A stretch of 64,000 bases of DNA from Heloderma charlesbogerti (Eukaryota > Chordata > Lepidosauria > Squamata > Helodermatidae): the NCBI GenBank assembly GCA_026122225.1, contig JANEZZ010002680.1, forward strand, positions 124,001 to 188,000, read 5' to 3'. A program made the translations under genes and the position numbers. Shown here piece by piece: positions 25,901 to 38,336 of this stretch (its first letter is position 1; each line of letters begins with the position of its first letter). The notes under the pieces are model-generated. The model made no database searches, had not been told where the DNA came from, and saw only the letters and a program-made list of their open reading frames with translations.

Positions 25901-26685
25901 TATAACTAAAGTTGCAGTATATATAAAATAAATAATGTAAAAAAAATTTAGGATCATCGGAGTAAAATAATCCCAGAAGATTGCGGAGGAAAGAACAGCC
26001 ACTGCCTTCTGCCCTCACAAAGCAGAATTTACTCAGTAGCAGCTCCAGCACCAAGATGTGTGGCAGAGACTAGCGCCTAGTCTCTGCATCCTGGGACTGG
26101 GTAGCCAGGGGCAGGTCAGAGAGGCTCTGAACAGTCACTTAGTCAAACCCCATTGTTGGTCTCCATCCACTCCTCTTCTGTTGCTTAGAGACTTTCTTTG
26201 AATTGTATACCTACTGGAGTAGTTCCTCTTTCTGCTGCCCTCCTTTCTCCCTCCCTGTTAAATAAAACCAAGTGTGGTTTTTTCCTCTTCTAGTAAGTCC
26301 CCCACTTCTTCTTCCACTACCCTTTTACAGGAAAGAGAAGGTCAGGCAGGTGGGAGCCACCGTACACTGTTTCAAGACCCTGTCTTTTTTCCCCTGTCAT
26401 CCATCCCACTAGAGATCCAGTGCTGGTCCCATAATTCTCTCCAGAAGGGATTGCTTATAAATAAAGTGTGGTTCCGTACAATGTTGCCTTATAATTTATT
26501 TGGAGTGGATGAGTTATTTGATATGTGTCAAAAATGGGTCAGGAATTGTCCGTATCAACCAGGAGAACCTGGTGTGGCACTGGGAACAAATCCCCCCCCC
26601 CCCCCCCGTATTTCAATTTGTTGTCAAGGTGGGAACATGATGTAGGGCCAAAGTGAGTTGTATTAGAGTATGAAGCAATTCTCAC
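22981..26685 (-). other. Intron 3 of gene B
   Basis: No exon. Contains a pyrimidine-rich tract (23820-24060) that produces spurious long ORFs, a MITE (24911-25172), a LINE-tail fragment near 25440-25525 with CACCCAGAGAG and AATAAATAAG phrases, and a C-run at 26592-26607. Confidence 0.5.
24911..25172. mobile_element. hAT-like MITE with CAGGGGTCCCCAA ends
   Basis: Starts CAGGGGTCCCCAA and ends TTGGGGACCCCTG, perfect 13-bp terminal inverted repeats. Flanks CTCTAGTT and ATCTAGAG share TCTAG, a possible decayed 8-bp target duplication. The interior has no ORF. Confidence 0.8.
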
Positions 26686-26812
26686 CTTTCCCAGCCAAAA
26701 ACCTTTCCATGAAAAAGTCAAAGTCCTCTATTTCTTCTAATTTGACTGCATATTTGGAAAAATGATATAGGGAAACACAGACATCCTTTGGGTTTCTGGC
26801 CACATAAATAAC
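26686..26812 (-). CDS. Sulfotransferase gene B, coding exon 3
   Basis: 127 bp. Acceptor CAG then GTTATTTATGTGGCC; donor GTGAG. It encodes VIYVARNPKDVCVSLYHF, the 3-phosphoadenosine-binding strand (Arg and Ser ligands present), then a helix ending in FFMERFLAGK. Size and phase match SULT exons. Confidence 0.88.
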
Positions 26813-27121
26813 CTGCAGGAACAAAAATATAAGTTATGTGTAGTTGGTGAAAGTCTTCCGATGAGCTGAAAAAAGTGCCTAGCAATGGGATTGTTCTCTC
26901 TAATCTAGTACTACTGATCATAGTCTCTGATTTCTCCTTCGTTTATGACCACTTTTAAATCTGCTGCTTTTAGATGCAGTCTTAGTATTCTTATTGTCAT
27001 TTGGTATTATAGTTACTGTTATTTTCTTTCATTCTTGCCACCTGTATATTCTGTAGATTCTTTTGGAACAAAACCACCCCCACCCCTTTATCTGGCTTTG
27101 ACCGTAGTGCTGTGTTTCTCA

Positions 27122-27342
27122 CTGGGGTTCATCACATGGAGCTTTTGGGGTTTCTACATTAAGCAACCCACCCCCACCCCGCGAAAATCCACATCCTTTC
27201 TGGAGCTTCCTGCTTTCGGTTTTTTTTGCGGGATTAGGAGGGGCTCCTTTACACGGCAGACATGTGGTTTGAACTAAGGAGCCTAATGAACAGAGCCATC
27301 TCAACAGCAGGATAAAAACTCCGTGTAATGAACCCCTTTATC
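27122..27342. mobile_element. Short MITE with GGGGTTCATCACATGGAGC ends
   Basis: Left end GGGGTTCATCACATGGAGC; the right end reverse-complements to GGGGTTCATTACACGGAG. Same family as 15380-15752 and 35083-35467. Confidence 0.55.
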
Positions 27343-28133
27343 CTGCTATTGCGATGGCTCTCTCTCGGAGGTTTGCAGGCTCTTTAGATGATGTTGTTAC
27401 CCTCCAGGCTGTCTCCCACCATTTCCTCCAGCTGATCTCGTGTTTTCCCCAAACGCAAAAAATTTGGTATTTTTTCCATCCCACAGAACAGGAGCACCAT
27501 TACCTCCCTGTGAAATTCTCCAACAGCAGGAGAAACAGCTGTGTTTGCCTGCTGTGGGCATTTGTTTTCGGTTGTTTGGGTTGTGGTCAGGATGAGATTT
27601 GACAGGAGCGAGAGCCTGCCGATTGCATCTCTTGCCTCTGCATTTCTCATTTGGAGGGAGAAGGAGGTAAAATGCCTCCCTGCAACGAAGGGAGGCACAT
27701 CTGATCCCCCACCCCACCAAGCTCAGAAACAACGTCCTCTGTTGTTTCAGAGCACCCTATTAAGTTCAATGGGGCTTACTCCCAAGTAAGTGTTCCGAGG
27801 GTTGCAGACTTACAGGGTGATCTTATGCCTACTCAGAAGCAAGTCCCATTGAGTTCAATGGGGCTTACCCCCACATAAGTGCGCCAAGGGTTGCAGACTT
27901 ACAGCACAATCTCACATTTTATGTCTACTCAGAAGTAAGTCAGAGGTTTCCTGGGGGCTGCAAGAAAACAGTACAGCAGAAGTTAAGGTACGAAAACAAG
28001 ACTCCCCCCCCTCCATTGCACACGTGCCAGGGAGGGAGGAAGGCACTCCCTCAGTTCAGACCAGGTGGCTGCCATGTAAAGAAGCCCTTCCTAATCCCGC
28101 AAAGAAACTGAAAGCAGGAAGCTCCAGAAAGGA

Positions 28134-28134
<1 letters not shown>

Positions 28135-28169
<35 letters not shown>

Positions 28170-28171
28170 GG
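28135..28171. repeat. (GT)n(GA)n microsatellite
   Basis: Run of GT followed by GA repeats. Confidence 0.85.
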
Positions 28172-28349
28172 TTTCTTAATGTAGAAACACCCACACTCTT
28201 TGAGTCATACCCACCCCTTCAAACTTTCTAGCTCCTAGTTTGCTGGTACTCTGTTTCCTGGAAAGTCAGAATTGTCTATGGAAACTGAGATATTAACTTA
28301 AAACAGGACAAAATTAAGGTAATGAGATAGTAAATGTGGCAGCTCCTAC

Positions 28350-28570
<221 letters not shown>

Positions 28571-28589
28571 TTAATTCATTCAGCGCAAT

Positions 28590-28797
28590 CAGTGTACCTA
28601 GTACAGCTCTATCTCTCCTTTTCATCAAATCCAGGTGAGGTAGTGGGTGTACTGAACCAGTGCCTGGATGCAGTAATGGCCTGGATGAGGCCAATAAACT
28701 GAGGCTCAGTCCACACAAGGAGGAGATACTCTTAGTGGGTGGTTTGTCTGCCATGCTAAGTGATGTTCTACCTTCTCTTGCATGGGTCACTTCCCCT
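28590..28797 (+). mobile_element. CR1/L2-clade LINE fragment
   Basis: The plus strand encodes VVGVLNQCLDAVMAWMR and, after a frame change, EEILLVGG, matching the KTEVLLVG region of CR1/L2 reverse transcriptases. It is interrupted by the L1 insertion that starts at 28836. Confidence 0.65.
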
Positions 28798-28835
28798 AAA
28801 GAATCAGTTTAGCCATTTGGGGGTGCTCTTGCATC

Positions 28836-30043
28836 TGTCTGATAGAATTTCTCAACTGGAGGCCTTCACGAAGAGATCCAATGTATGTATTATTGGGATT
28901 AAAAATCTGTCTAATTATGTAAAATTGCCTATTTTTGTGGATAAACTTTTGCATGAGATACTCCTTATCTCGTGTGATTATTTACTTGATATTGAGCAGG
29001 CATTGCGTGTGCCAAATGCTAAAGGGACTGGCTATACGATCATAGTCTAATCTGCAAAAGTCTCCACAAAGAATTATATCCTGCATTTGGCAAGAGAAGG
29101 TGGAAGCCTTTCCTGGAAACAAGATAAAGTTATATTATTTCCAGACTACATCAAAGAGGTGGCGAATAAAGGAAGGCAATTTATCAAAGCAAAAAATATG
29201 GGAAAACAAATGAACTTACAATATTACCTAAAATATCCTGCTACACTTTGTATTGTGTCTGAAGGTCAGATGAAGAAGTTTCTAAATCATGAAATGGCGG
29301 AGGCATGGCTGAATGTAAAAATTTGTGAGATTTCTGTTACAACCCCATGAACTGGAATCTTTAAACAAGCTTTGTTAACGGTTTGTGTTTAGTCTAAATG
29401 ATCCAGGCTAGCTCAGAAGATAAATGATTATACATATATTTGTTTATTCTCTTTCACCTTTTGTTTTTTCTTGCTTTTCTTTATATTTTTTACTTCAAAA
29501 TAGATATGGTATGTTGTATTTAAATTTATTGTTTGAGGGTATATTGTGAACTTATATATCTAGTATAAAATATATTACTGACTGTTGAAGGTTTATATTA
29601 AGTTTTATTATTATATAGCACATCATCATAATCATCATTAACATAGGCTTCTGGGAATGAATTGTAGACCTGTTTCTTTGATATAAGATTGATGATATGA
29701 CATTGAAATGTAAGGTTGTTTATTAAGCTGTAAGATTGTTAAGGTTATAGATATAGTTTTTAAAATAGAATGGCATTGGAGGCTGGGGGGTATAGGAGTT
29801 CAAACTTAATTCTTTAAAGGAGAGGGAGAGGAGGAGGGAAGGGGAAAGAATCTTCTTTTTTCTTCACTTCCTTTCCTCCTCCCTTTTCTTTTTTTCCCTT
29901 TTTCTTTTCCCTTCTCTTTTTGTTAATGTGGTGTCCTCATCAGAATATTGAATTGTTGGGAAACTGTAGTATTGATCAGGTTGTTGGTAATTTTGGTATT
30001 GTTTATTTCATTTATAAAGATAAAATAAATAAAAAAAATTCAG
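28836..30043 (+). mobile_element. L1-type LINE insertion carrying an ORF1 remnant
   Basis: Flanked by a perfect 38-bp direct repeat (28798-28835 and 30044-30081), starting AAAGAATCAGTTTAGCC. The plus strand encodes an ORF1-protein C-terminal region in two frames: RSNVCIIGIKNLSN (28760-29050) and then VILFPDYIKEVANKGRQFI with EMAEAWL (29087-29350), the usual L1 ORF1p landmarks. The rest, about 700 bp, is A/T-rich 3-prime sequence ending in an A-rich tail (AATAAATAAAAAAAA). No ORF2 is present, so it is a rearranged or truncated copy. Confidence 0.75.
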
Positions 30044-30627
30044 AAAGAATCAGTTTAGCCATTTGGGGGTGCTCTTGCATCCAGCATTGCCACAGGAGGC
30101 ACAGGTGGACTTGGGGCCACGGACCAACCCCCCTCCCAACCCCCCCTTTCTCCTTCTCCCTGCTTGCAGTGAGAAGCTCCTTTAAACCCCAAAGATCGTT
30201 ACTGAGATAAAGCGGAGAACTGTACTGTACATAACAAGGGAGAAACAACTTCTGCAGAACACCAAAGAAGCACAACATCACATAGAATGTTGAGCAAGAA
30301 GCAAAACATCTTCAGGGCGAGTTACTACCTTCGCCTTTAACCCTTCCACTGCAGGGGAGTGAGATTTATTTCTTACTTCTGAGTAAACATGCACAGAAGA
30401 GGGGGATCTGTTAAAGATTAAAAGCAGGCTACCTAAGGTGACTGAGTGTCTGCACTACTGCAGTAATGTGAGGGGGTGCTGCTGCGCTCCTGGGGATTTT
30501 CTCAATGGGGATGGGAAAAACTACTTCCATTGGGGAAACAAGAGGGAATGGAGTGTGTCCCCCCGTCCCTTGACCATGTCATTGCCAGGTCACAGAGGCA
30601 TGCCCAGGATTCAGTGAGAGGAGGACA

Positions 30628-31354
30628 TAGGGATGTTAGCGAATTCCACCACAGATCCCAGGGAGTCCGAATTCCAGTGAATTCGGCCCCCTGGAATCCG
30701 TGGCGGAATGGAACAACCCGCCCCACCACCCCGCGAAAGCCCCACGAAACAGAGCCTACCTGGCTGCGGCTCTGGTGGTGGCTGCGGTTCCAGCGGTGGC
30801 GGTGGCGGTGGTTCCGGTGGTGGTGGCAGCTCCAGCAGCTCTAGCCGCCGCCGGGCTGTGGCTGCAAATGGCGGCTTCTATGCCGGCCGCCATTTGCATC
30901 CCTGGCAAGCCATGATAGGCTACATAATATCTATGTAGCCTATCATGGCTCAGGGCAGGGACACAAATGGCGTAGCTGCCACCATTTGCGTCCGTGTCTT
31001 TTGCTGTGGTAGGCTACGTAAATATATACATAGCCTATCACGGCAATAGGAAGGAACACAAATGGTGGCCACCGTAGCCGCCATTTGTGTCCGTGTCTTT
31101 AGCCCTGATAGGCTACATGTATATTTACGTAGCCTATCACAGCTAAAGTCACAGAAGCAAATGGCGGCAGCTACGGCAGATGCCATTTGTGTCCCTGTGC
31201 AGCCCAACGGCTGGATGTCTGGCTGCGGGCGGCCCCGGCCAGCAGCTCTGCAGAGTTGCCACAAAGTGGAGCTGGCCGGGGAGCATTCTGGGGGGAGGGA
31301 TGGAGCGCCTCCCCCCCACCGCGCGGAGCCAGGTAAGAGTTTTGTACATCCCTA
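30628..31354. mobile_element. hAT-type hairpin MITE, copy 3 (727 bp)
   Basis: Starts TAGGGATGTTAGCG and ends GTACATCCCTA. Flanks GGAGGACA (30620-30627) and GGAGGGTA (31355-31362) agree at 6 of 8 positions, an aged target duplication. Inside are GC hairpins (GCAAATGGCGGC / GCCGCCATTTGC) alternating with AT hairpins (TGATAGGCTACGTA / TACGTAGCCTATCA), and a short GGT-rich stretch (30770-30840) that gives a spurious Gly-rich ORF. Confidence 0.88.
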
Positions 31355-31524
31355 GGAGGGTATGGCACACTGTGGTGAAACTACCAGGGAGCCACTTTCA
31401 GAAAAAAAAAGTCTGAGTAAAAGGAGTTTCAGGAAATGCAGCTTTTCAACAGGGAACTGGCTGGTTGGCAACGGTTTGGTGACAGCGTCCTCTGTCACAA
31501 AGGAATTCCGACTGCTCTAACTTC

Positions 31525-32200
31525 TCGCTACATCACTTGTGAAGACAACCCTTGGATTACCACAATGCATTGCATGTGGGACTGCTGTTGGAAACAGTCT
31601 GGAGACTTCAGCTTGTCCCAAATAGGGCAGCAAGAGTGTTAATGGGACTGGTTGATACGAGCTTATCACACCAGTGCTTTGTGATCTGCACTGGCCTCCA
31701 GTCTGTTTCCAGGCCCAATTCAAAGTGCTGGAATTTACTTTTGAAGTCCTGAATGGCTTGGGACCAAGTTACCTGGAAGATCATCTCCTACCCAGACCCT
31801 AAGGTCATCTTCAGAGACCCTGCTCCAGGTGCCCCCACTACGTGAGGTGACCTGACCTGGGTGGCTTTTCCAGTAGTGGAATCCCTGTTGTGGACTATCC
31901 TCCCAAAGAGGCTTCCCTGGCACTGATGTTGTGGTCTTTTTGGCACCAGGTGAAGACCTTCTTAGTCCCCAAGGCATTTTAATTCTCCATCCTTTTTTGT
32001 TTTTAAAACTGTTATTGTATTTTTAAATCTTTACACTGCTGCTAGTTTGTACTTTGGTTTTATACTGTAGGGGTGTGTGTGTGTGTGTGTGTGTATAAAA
32101 TGCTTTACCTGCTGCATTTTATCATTTTAATTGTTGTGAATCACCCAGATAGCTTCAGCTCTTGGGCAGTATAGAAAGGAAAGAAAGAAAGAGTTCTTCA
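31525..32200 (+). mobile_element. CR1/L2-clade LINE 3-prime fragment
   Basis: The plus strand encodes YHNALHVGLLLETVWRLQLV then GLVDTSLSHQCFV (31552-31752), the same RT C-terminal segment as in 1830-2640. The 3-prime end contains GAATCACCCAGATAGCTTC and a (GT)n tract at about 32071-32096. Confidence 0.7.
32071..32096. repeat. (GT)n microsatellite
   Basis: About 13 GT units. Confidence 0.85.
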
Positions 32201-33928
32201 AAGTACTTAAAGGTAACATAAAGCAAAACAGCATGTCTCTTTCTTGAGAAGCTTATCATTTAAATGTCAAGTTGCAGCAGAAAACAAAGGGCAGACGGGT
32301 AGAGATGCTAGTGCAAGGCAAGGGCAACGAGGGGTGAATGAGACCCACAGAAGTTCAGATGTAATAAGGCCCATATCAGTTGCGGATGAGGAATGGGAGG
32401 TTCTTTGTTTAGATCAGTCACAAAATTTGAACCTAAATTAATGAATTATAAAGGTCAAAAGGGGATATTTTCAAAGCCAATGATTATCTGATGTACAATG
32501 TAAGCATTACAAATAGGTGGGGAAAATACTTTTGATTAATATCTCAAAACAACAATGGAAAGTAGTTTATCTGGTAGGCCTGAATTGTGCTGTGGATATC
32601 ACGGCCAAAGAGAATGTGTATAAACCTTGCATTTACAGTATGGTATACTCCCTATAGGTTAGAAAAGATGTATTATTTGATACATGCTTACTGTAGAGCC
32701 ATATGCATGATAAAGTGGACCTAAGGCATATGGTGGGAAAATAAACTTACTGGAAAGCTTTGGGCTAATGTTATTGATAATATTGAAGAAATAGCAGCAA
32801 ACAAGTTAAGTAAATTGGTAAGAAATGCATTAGTAGCAGCACGTGTTCTTGTTGCTAAGAAGCAGAAGAAACAATAGCCATCATCTACAGAGGGTTGGAA
32901 GAATAATATTTGGCATAGATTATTAATTTATACGAAAACTTATTCTTAAAAAAAATTGAGCTATTCAGCAAATGGAAAAGGACTCTTCCACTGGAATTTT
33001 GGAAAACTGGAACAAGACCATTACTTATCAAAATGTGAAGGTGGAGGCTTTGGAAGTAATACATGGATTTGGAATGAGAAGTGAATTTAGGAACATTTCT
33101 TTCTGAATCGGAAGCTCAGTTTGCATTATTTACATAATATTTGGGCCCTTTCTAAATCAAATGAATGAATGAATGGTAAAAAGAAGTACTTGGGCTTCAT
33201 TACTGTTGTGGATGAGGAATAGGAGGTTCAGTCAAAGATTTTATAGAAATGGTGGATGCTGAGGAGTGATTTGGAAGGAGAAAAATATTTAAAATTTGAT
33301 GAGGTTTCTTCATTTCTGAAATAATGCTACCAAAACATCTCTTGTAGATTCTTCCCATCACAGTAGAAATGGTCATACAGACGACAGTAAAAATTCAGAG
33401 AAAAAGAAGTCTGTCCTTCAAAGTACTTTCATTAAACTGCTTCACTTCTCATCATGATTATTTGCATCTGTTTATTCCGGGAATTGGTTTTTTGACAGCG
33501 GTTGGTTGAGACAATAATAAAATAGGCAGCATGGAGAGGGTTGGATCCAGATTTAGGCGCATGCAACTGCGCTGGTTGAAGTAGACTCCCCTGTCCCATC
33601 TTTCCCACGGCAGCCCCTCCTGCCCCTGGAAAAGTTAAGGACTGAAGACCCTGCTGAATGGGGCATGCTCTGGTATGGGGTATAAAAGGGGATTCCACTA
33701 AATTGGACTGAGGAACCTTCTGGGTGCATGGACCTCTTCTGCCTACGGAAGGCAGATCCTGGACTCAATCCAGACAAAGCAGCTTTTCTGCATATTGAGC
33801 TGATACAGTCAATGTGTTTCAGGAGAATGCCAGACTTGGCACAAACCTTGTTACTTCCCTCGCATATGTATTTCTACAGGTTTTTAGGCTTTTGGACTTT
33901 CAGAAGCATCTATGCTTTTCTATAGTAG

Positions 33929-34063
33929 CCTTTCCCAACCTGGTGCTCTCCAGATCTTTTGGACTTCCATGCCCACCAACCCTAACCAGCATGGACAATT
34001 TACAGAAATGCTGGGAGTTGTAGTTCAAAACATCTGGAGGATAACGGCTTGGGGAAGGTTGTT
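33929..34063. repeat. Palindromic DNA-transposon-like repeat (unit B copy)
   Basis: Counterpart of 3053-3187, with TTTCCCAACCTGGTGCTC at the left and CTTGGGGAAGG at the right. Confidence 0.6.
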
Positions 34064-35082
34064 CTGCATGATGGCTGTCAAGAGTAGCAATCTGGGATGA
34101 ACTGTAAAAGGGAGCTGTAAGGTATTGGGTGGTGGGGCTAGATGGATGAACTGGCGGAAAGGGAGAGCACGACTTTGCTCCTAGCTGGTTTGGAGATTGG
34201 GACTGATTACTGAAGAGGTTGCTGCTCTGCTGTATACATGCTGGGAGTTTCACATTTTCCTGACTCTGCTGATGTACCGGTGAATTAGTGAAGCTGGGGG
34301 AATACATTATTCATGAGAGAGCTACTGAGTGCAGCTGTTCTTTCCTGCTCTTTCCTGATGTCCCTATGTGCATCGTTTGTGAAGTGCAAGGATAAAATTG
34401 AGATTCGGCTACAAGGTTTTGCTGACGCAAAGCACCAGGACATGGACACTCAGTGTATGGGATGAGAGAGGTGCTTACAGTTTTATTCGGCCTCTGTTAT
34501 TCTATTATCTTCACACTGGAAGGGCACTCTTGTGCTAAAACATTGAGCTTAGGTGCCAGAGCATTCAACAAGACATTGAGCGTGCAGCATTTGTGCACGG
34601 AAATGAATTGCCAAAGTCTTTGTGTACTCTGCTGCGTGGCTGTTTCAATAGCACCGTAATGCCAACTGTCCCCTCATGTTGTTGGTTTGGTTTCCTATTT
34701 TGTTTCCATGGCAGCTAAATCATGCATTTCTTTTAGGATCTCTGAATAATTAGGAAGAATACTAAAAAATGATGAAGGTTTTCCTGTTTTTTCTGTAGGT
34801 TTTGCCAAAGCTGGAGTCATCAAAGATGATTTTGGTATTTAATGTGGTGATTTACAATTACACGCTTTCACAGCTTTAACTGTCTTTTCTCCATCTTTTA
34901 AGAGCCTCAGATATGTCTTTCTGTGGGTCTTCAGTTTCATTAAATTATTTTTCTGCTTGTTTAATTGTCTCTCAGATTTCTAGGATTAAACAGTGTAGGT
35001 CAGGGCAAGGGACTCTCACCCCATCATAGGCAGTTGCTCAGAAATGGAGAACAACCAAAAGCAGCTCAATGCACACGTGTTC

Positions 35083-35467
35083 CAAGGGCTTCTCTGCATG
35101 AGGCTTTTATCGTGTGTTCATGATTGGTCACTCATGGAAGTTTGTGGGTCCTTTACACAACAGTGTGAACCTCCAGGGCCTCTCCTGACCTTTGTGACCT
35201 ATATCATGGCTTTTCCCTTAAAGGGGAAAATGTGGTATTAAATCTGGTACATGCAATATTGCTGTGTGCAAAGTGTGCAATTGTGCTATACCACAGTGCC
35301 ATCTAGCAGCTGTTTAATGAAACATATAGAACCTGCAGAGAAAGGAAATTCCCAGAAAAAAGCAAGGGGAAGCATGTGTAACGAAGCTGATCTTGATCCC
35401 ACAAAGAATCTGCAAGCAGAACCCCCGGTAAAGCTGCGGGATAAAAGCATAGTGTAGAGAAGCCCTT
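35083..35467. mobile_element. Short MITE, AGGGCTTCTCTGCA...GCTTTTATC ends
   Basis: The left end AGGGCTTCTCTGCATGAGGC and the right end, reverse-complemented, AAGGGCTTCTCTACACTATGC are about 27-bp inverted repeats. It is absent from the matching place in unit A (about 4585), so it inserted after the duplication. Confidence 0.65.
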
Positions 35468-35603
35468 ATTCTGTACATCCTCCTGCTAAACCATGAAAAA
35501 ATGAGCTAAAACCCTGTTACTGTACAGCTGGGGGAGGTTAATCGTGAAAGTATGAATACTGATAAAAGTATGGCTTTTGCTGGGGAAATATTTCAAATCT
35601 TAC

Positions 35604-35745
35604 CTGATTTTGGATAAGTGACTAGAAATACATCACTGTCTCTGATTTCAAAATCCTCCAGTGAGTCTATGTAGTCTGGTGTAACCAGATCCGTTACAAA
35701 ATACAATCCTTTGTGTTCAAACAAGTATTTCTCTGATAGCTCCAT
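35604..35745 (-). CDS. Sulfotransferase gene B, coding exon 1
   Basis: 142 bp, ATG at 35745, begins MELSEKYLFEHKG and ends FLVTYPKSG at a GTAAG donor (35603-35599). It has the same length, phase and start as gene A exon 1, with scattered replacements (for example Y for F at the loop and L for V before the PAPS loop). Confidence 0.87.
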
Positions 35746-36889
35746 TGCTGGCACTGCTGGTACAACAATACAGAAATTGACAACTGGTTCCAGTATTATA
35801 GTACAATAAGACACAACGAATTCATACATAAGAATTAATTTGGTTATTTAAAACATATTGTGAAAAAAATCCACTGCTTTTCCAGTCCTCAGATGATAAC
35901 AAGAAGACTGTGCTAGTCAGGGGAAGAAGAAGAGCAAGAAGTGGAAAGGAGATATTATTTAAGGAGCATGGAAGTGGCCTTTTGCTTAATGCGAGTCACA
36001 GATAACTTGAAACTTGGCATGAGCGATCAAATTGATGTCTACAAATATGCTAAATGTCAAACCAATCTGATAGAAATTGTCACAGGAACAGCAATTTAAA
36101 AAGTGCAGAAAAGTAGCCCATTTATCTCTTTTATTCAAATTTTGAACAGGCATGTCATACATTTGCTTCAGGTTGTGATGAAAACTAGTGATGTACTTTA
36201 CTCACATTTGTTGAGGAAGGCTATCCTTCATCAGTTTTGCTGATGGTCTGAGCAGTGGTTCAGGGGTTATTAAGCTTGTCATGTGCCATTAAAGTCTATG
36301 GTAGCCAGAGCTGGCAAATTTATGTCAAGCATGCTCAGTTGCATTGCAAAACTAGAATGCTGGCAGTACGCCAATGTGGCATAGGTAGTCTATGTTGCAG
36401 AGGGAATCTGGTGGATTCTGTGTTCCATGCCATCCCTTCAGTTATGGAATGTGGCTTTTCAGGGTCAAACTACACATTACCACATCGATTTGGATATTAG
36501 CATGGGGAACAAGGAGCATTTAGCCTTTATTGTGAGGTGATTCTGTGGGAGAGTGGAAGATGTGAGAAAGGGCAGAGACTGGACAGACCACAGGAGGAGT
36601 GAGGGTATAAAAAGCAGCAGCTGGAGAAAATACTGGAGGAGAGAACTGCTGCCAAATGCATTCACACAGCATTCATCCAGTGGCAGTCCAAGCCTGTGGA
36701 GCAGCAAACGGGCCTGAGAGGAGAGGCACTAATCACTCGCTATTGCCAAATAACTGATTTATTGGACCCAGACCCCTTATATATTTTGTTTTGTTTAGAG
36801 ATATACCTTGAATTGCATAGTTATCTAAATTGTTCCTATCGCTTCCTTCCTAGTTTCTCACTCCTTGTTAAATACATTCTCATCAGCAA
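35746..36889. other. 5-prime flank of sulfotransferase gene B, no gene seen
   Basis: Presumed promoter side of gene B. Only the first 80-100 bp match the flank of gene A. No coding exon or named motif is seen. Confidence 0.4.
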
Positions 36890-36897
36890 ATACTTTC

Positions 36898-37598
36898 TAG
36901 GGATGTCAGAGAATTCTGCCATAGATGTCAGGGATGCTGAATGCCAGTGCATTCCCCCGAAATCGGTGGCAGAACGGTCTCCCCCCCTGCCCCCCCCGGG
37001 ATGAGACTTACGTGGGCGGATCTTCCTGGCAGCGGCGGTTCCGGTGGCGGCGGCGGTGCGGCGGCAGCGGCTGCCGGTCTTCCGACCGGCTGCTGCCACC
37101 ACCATTTCCAGTTTTAAAAAAAAGATGTGATAGGCTACGTAAAGATTTAGGTTAGGTTAAAACAAAAACCGTGATAGGCTATGTAAATGTTTACGTAGCC
37201 TATCACGTCTGACTTAAAAAACAACAACAACGTGTGTACGCAAATGGCGGCGGCCACGGCATATGCATATGCGCATTGTTGTTTTTTTAAGTCAGACGTG
37301 ATAGGCTACGTAAACATTTACGTAGCCTATCACGGCTGACTGCAGGGATGCAAACGGTGGTGGCTATGGCCGCTGCCGTTTGCGTCCCTGCTAGCCAGCG
37401 GCCGGATGTCTGGCTGCTGACGGAGCCGGCTGGCGGCTCCGCAGAATCCCTGCGGAGCACAGCCGGCTGGCCAGAATTCCAGGGGGGGAGGAACGGAGCG
37501 CCTCCCCCCCATCCAGGATTCTGGGGGGAGGGACGGAGCGCCTCCCCCCCCACCATCAACATAATCCGTGAAAGGTAAGTGACTTTCGTACATCCCTA
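36898..37598. mobile_element. hAT-type hairpin MITE, copy 4 (complete, 701 bp)
   Basis: Termini TAGGGATGTCAGAG and CGTACATCCCTA with a perfect 8-bp target duplication ATACTTTC (36890-36897 and 37599-37606). It contains long hairpins around 37163-37207 and 37299-37333 (GATAGGCTACGTAAA / TTTACGTAGCCTATC). A splice-donor-like AAAGGTAAGT lies 24 bp from the right end. Confidence 0.92.
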
Positions 37599-38336
37599 AT
37601 ACTTTCAACTTCCATTCGTGTTCTTATTCAATTTTCAAAGTTTAGTAGTGGAAAGTTTCATGTATAGACATGCTGATCTGGCATGGCTCTTCTTATGTTG
37701 TTATGGATAAATTGGATTTTGTGCACAGCTAGTTAATAGGCTAACTTAAATTCATTAATCAGTTCTTAAGCGGTCCAGTCCATTCAAGTCAATGAGAATT
37801 TCTTATCACATAAGTCAAGCATGCCCAGTGCAATTCTCCTGTCACCATTATGACAGTAGGGGATGGGTAGCAGCAGGAAGCTGTTCAACTGGAAGAATAA
37901 GGAGGTGATTTTGAAGGCTGAGGAGCTCACTCTGTCTGACAGATCATTCATTAACAGAGGGAGGAACATGGGAAAAGACTGCTGCAGACTTCTGCAGGCT
38001 TACTCAGAAGCAAGGCTTTCTGAGCTTAGAGGGACGTATCTGTTCCTTTTCACATCTCTTGTTGTTGTTCAGTCATTCAGTCGTGTCCGACTCTTCGTGA
38101 CCCCATGGACCATAGCACGCCAGGCCTTCCTGTCCTGTGCTCTCTCCCGGAGCGTGCTCAAGTTCATATTCATTGCATCGGTGATGCTATCTAGCCATCT
38201 CATCCTCTGCCGTCCCCTTCTCCTTTTGCCTTCAGTCTTTCCCAGCATCAGGGTCTTTTCCAGAGAGTTTTCTCTTCGCATTAGGTGGCCAAAATATTTG
38301 AGCTTCAGCTTCAGTATCTGTCCTTCCAATGAGTAC

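Larger units (their letters stand above)
26813..28349 (-). other. Intron 2 of gene B, expanded by insertions
   Basis: The unit-A sequence GTTTCTCAC-ACTCT (about 170-185) is split here: GTTTCTCAC ends at 27121 and CACTCT resumes at about 28193, so roughly 1.07 kb was inserted after duplication. The insert contains a short MITE (27122-27342), a second inverted stretch with TTTCTACATTAAG at both its ends (about 27149 and 28181), and the phrase AAGTCCCATTGAGTTCAATGGG, common in reptile repeats, at 27755-27945. Confidence 0.6.

Noticed and set aside
30700..30940. Gly-rich and Ala/Val-rich ORFs
   Set aside because: They come from a GGT/GCT-rich stretch inside a hAT MITE and have no independent support.
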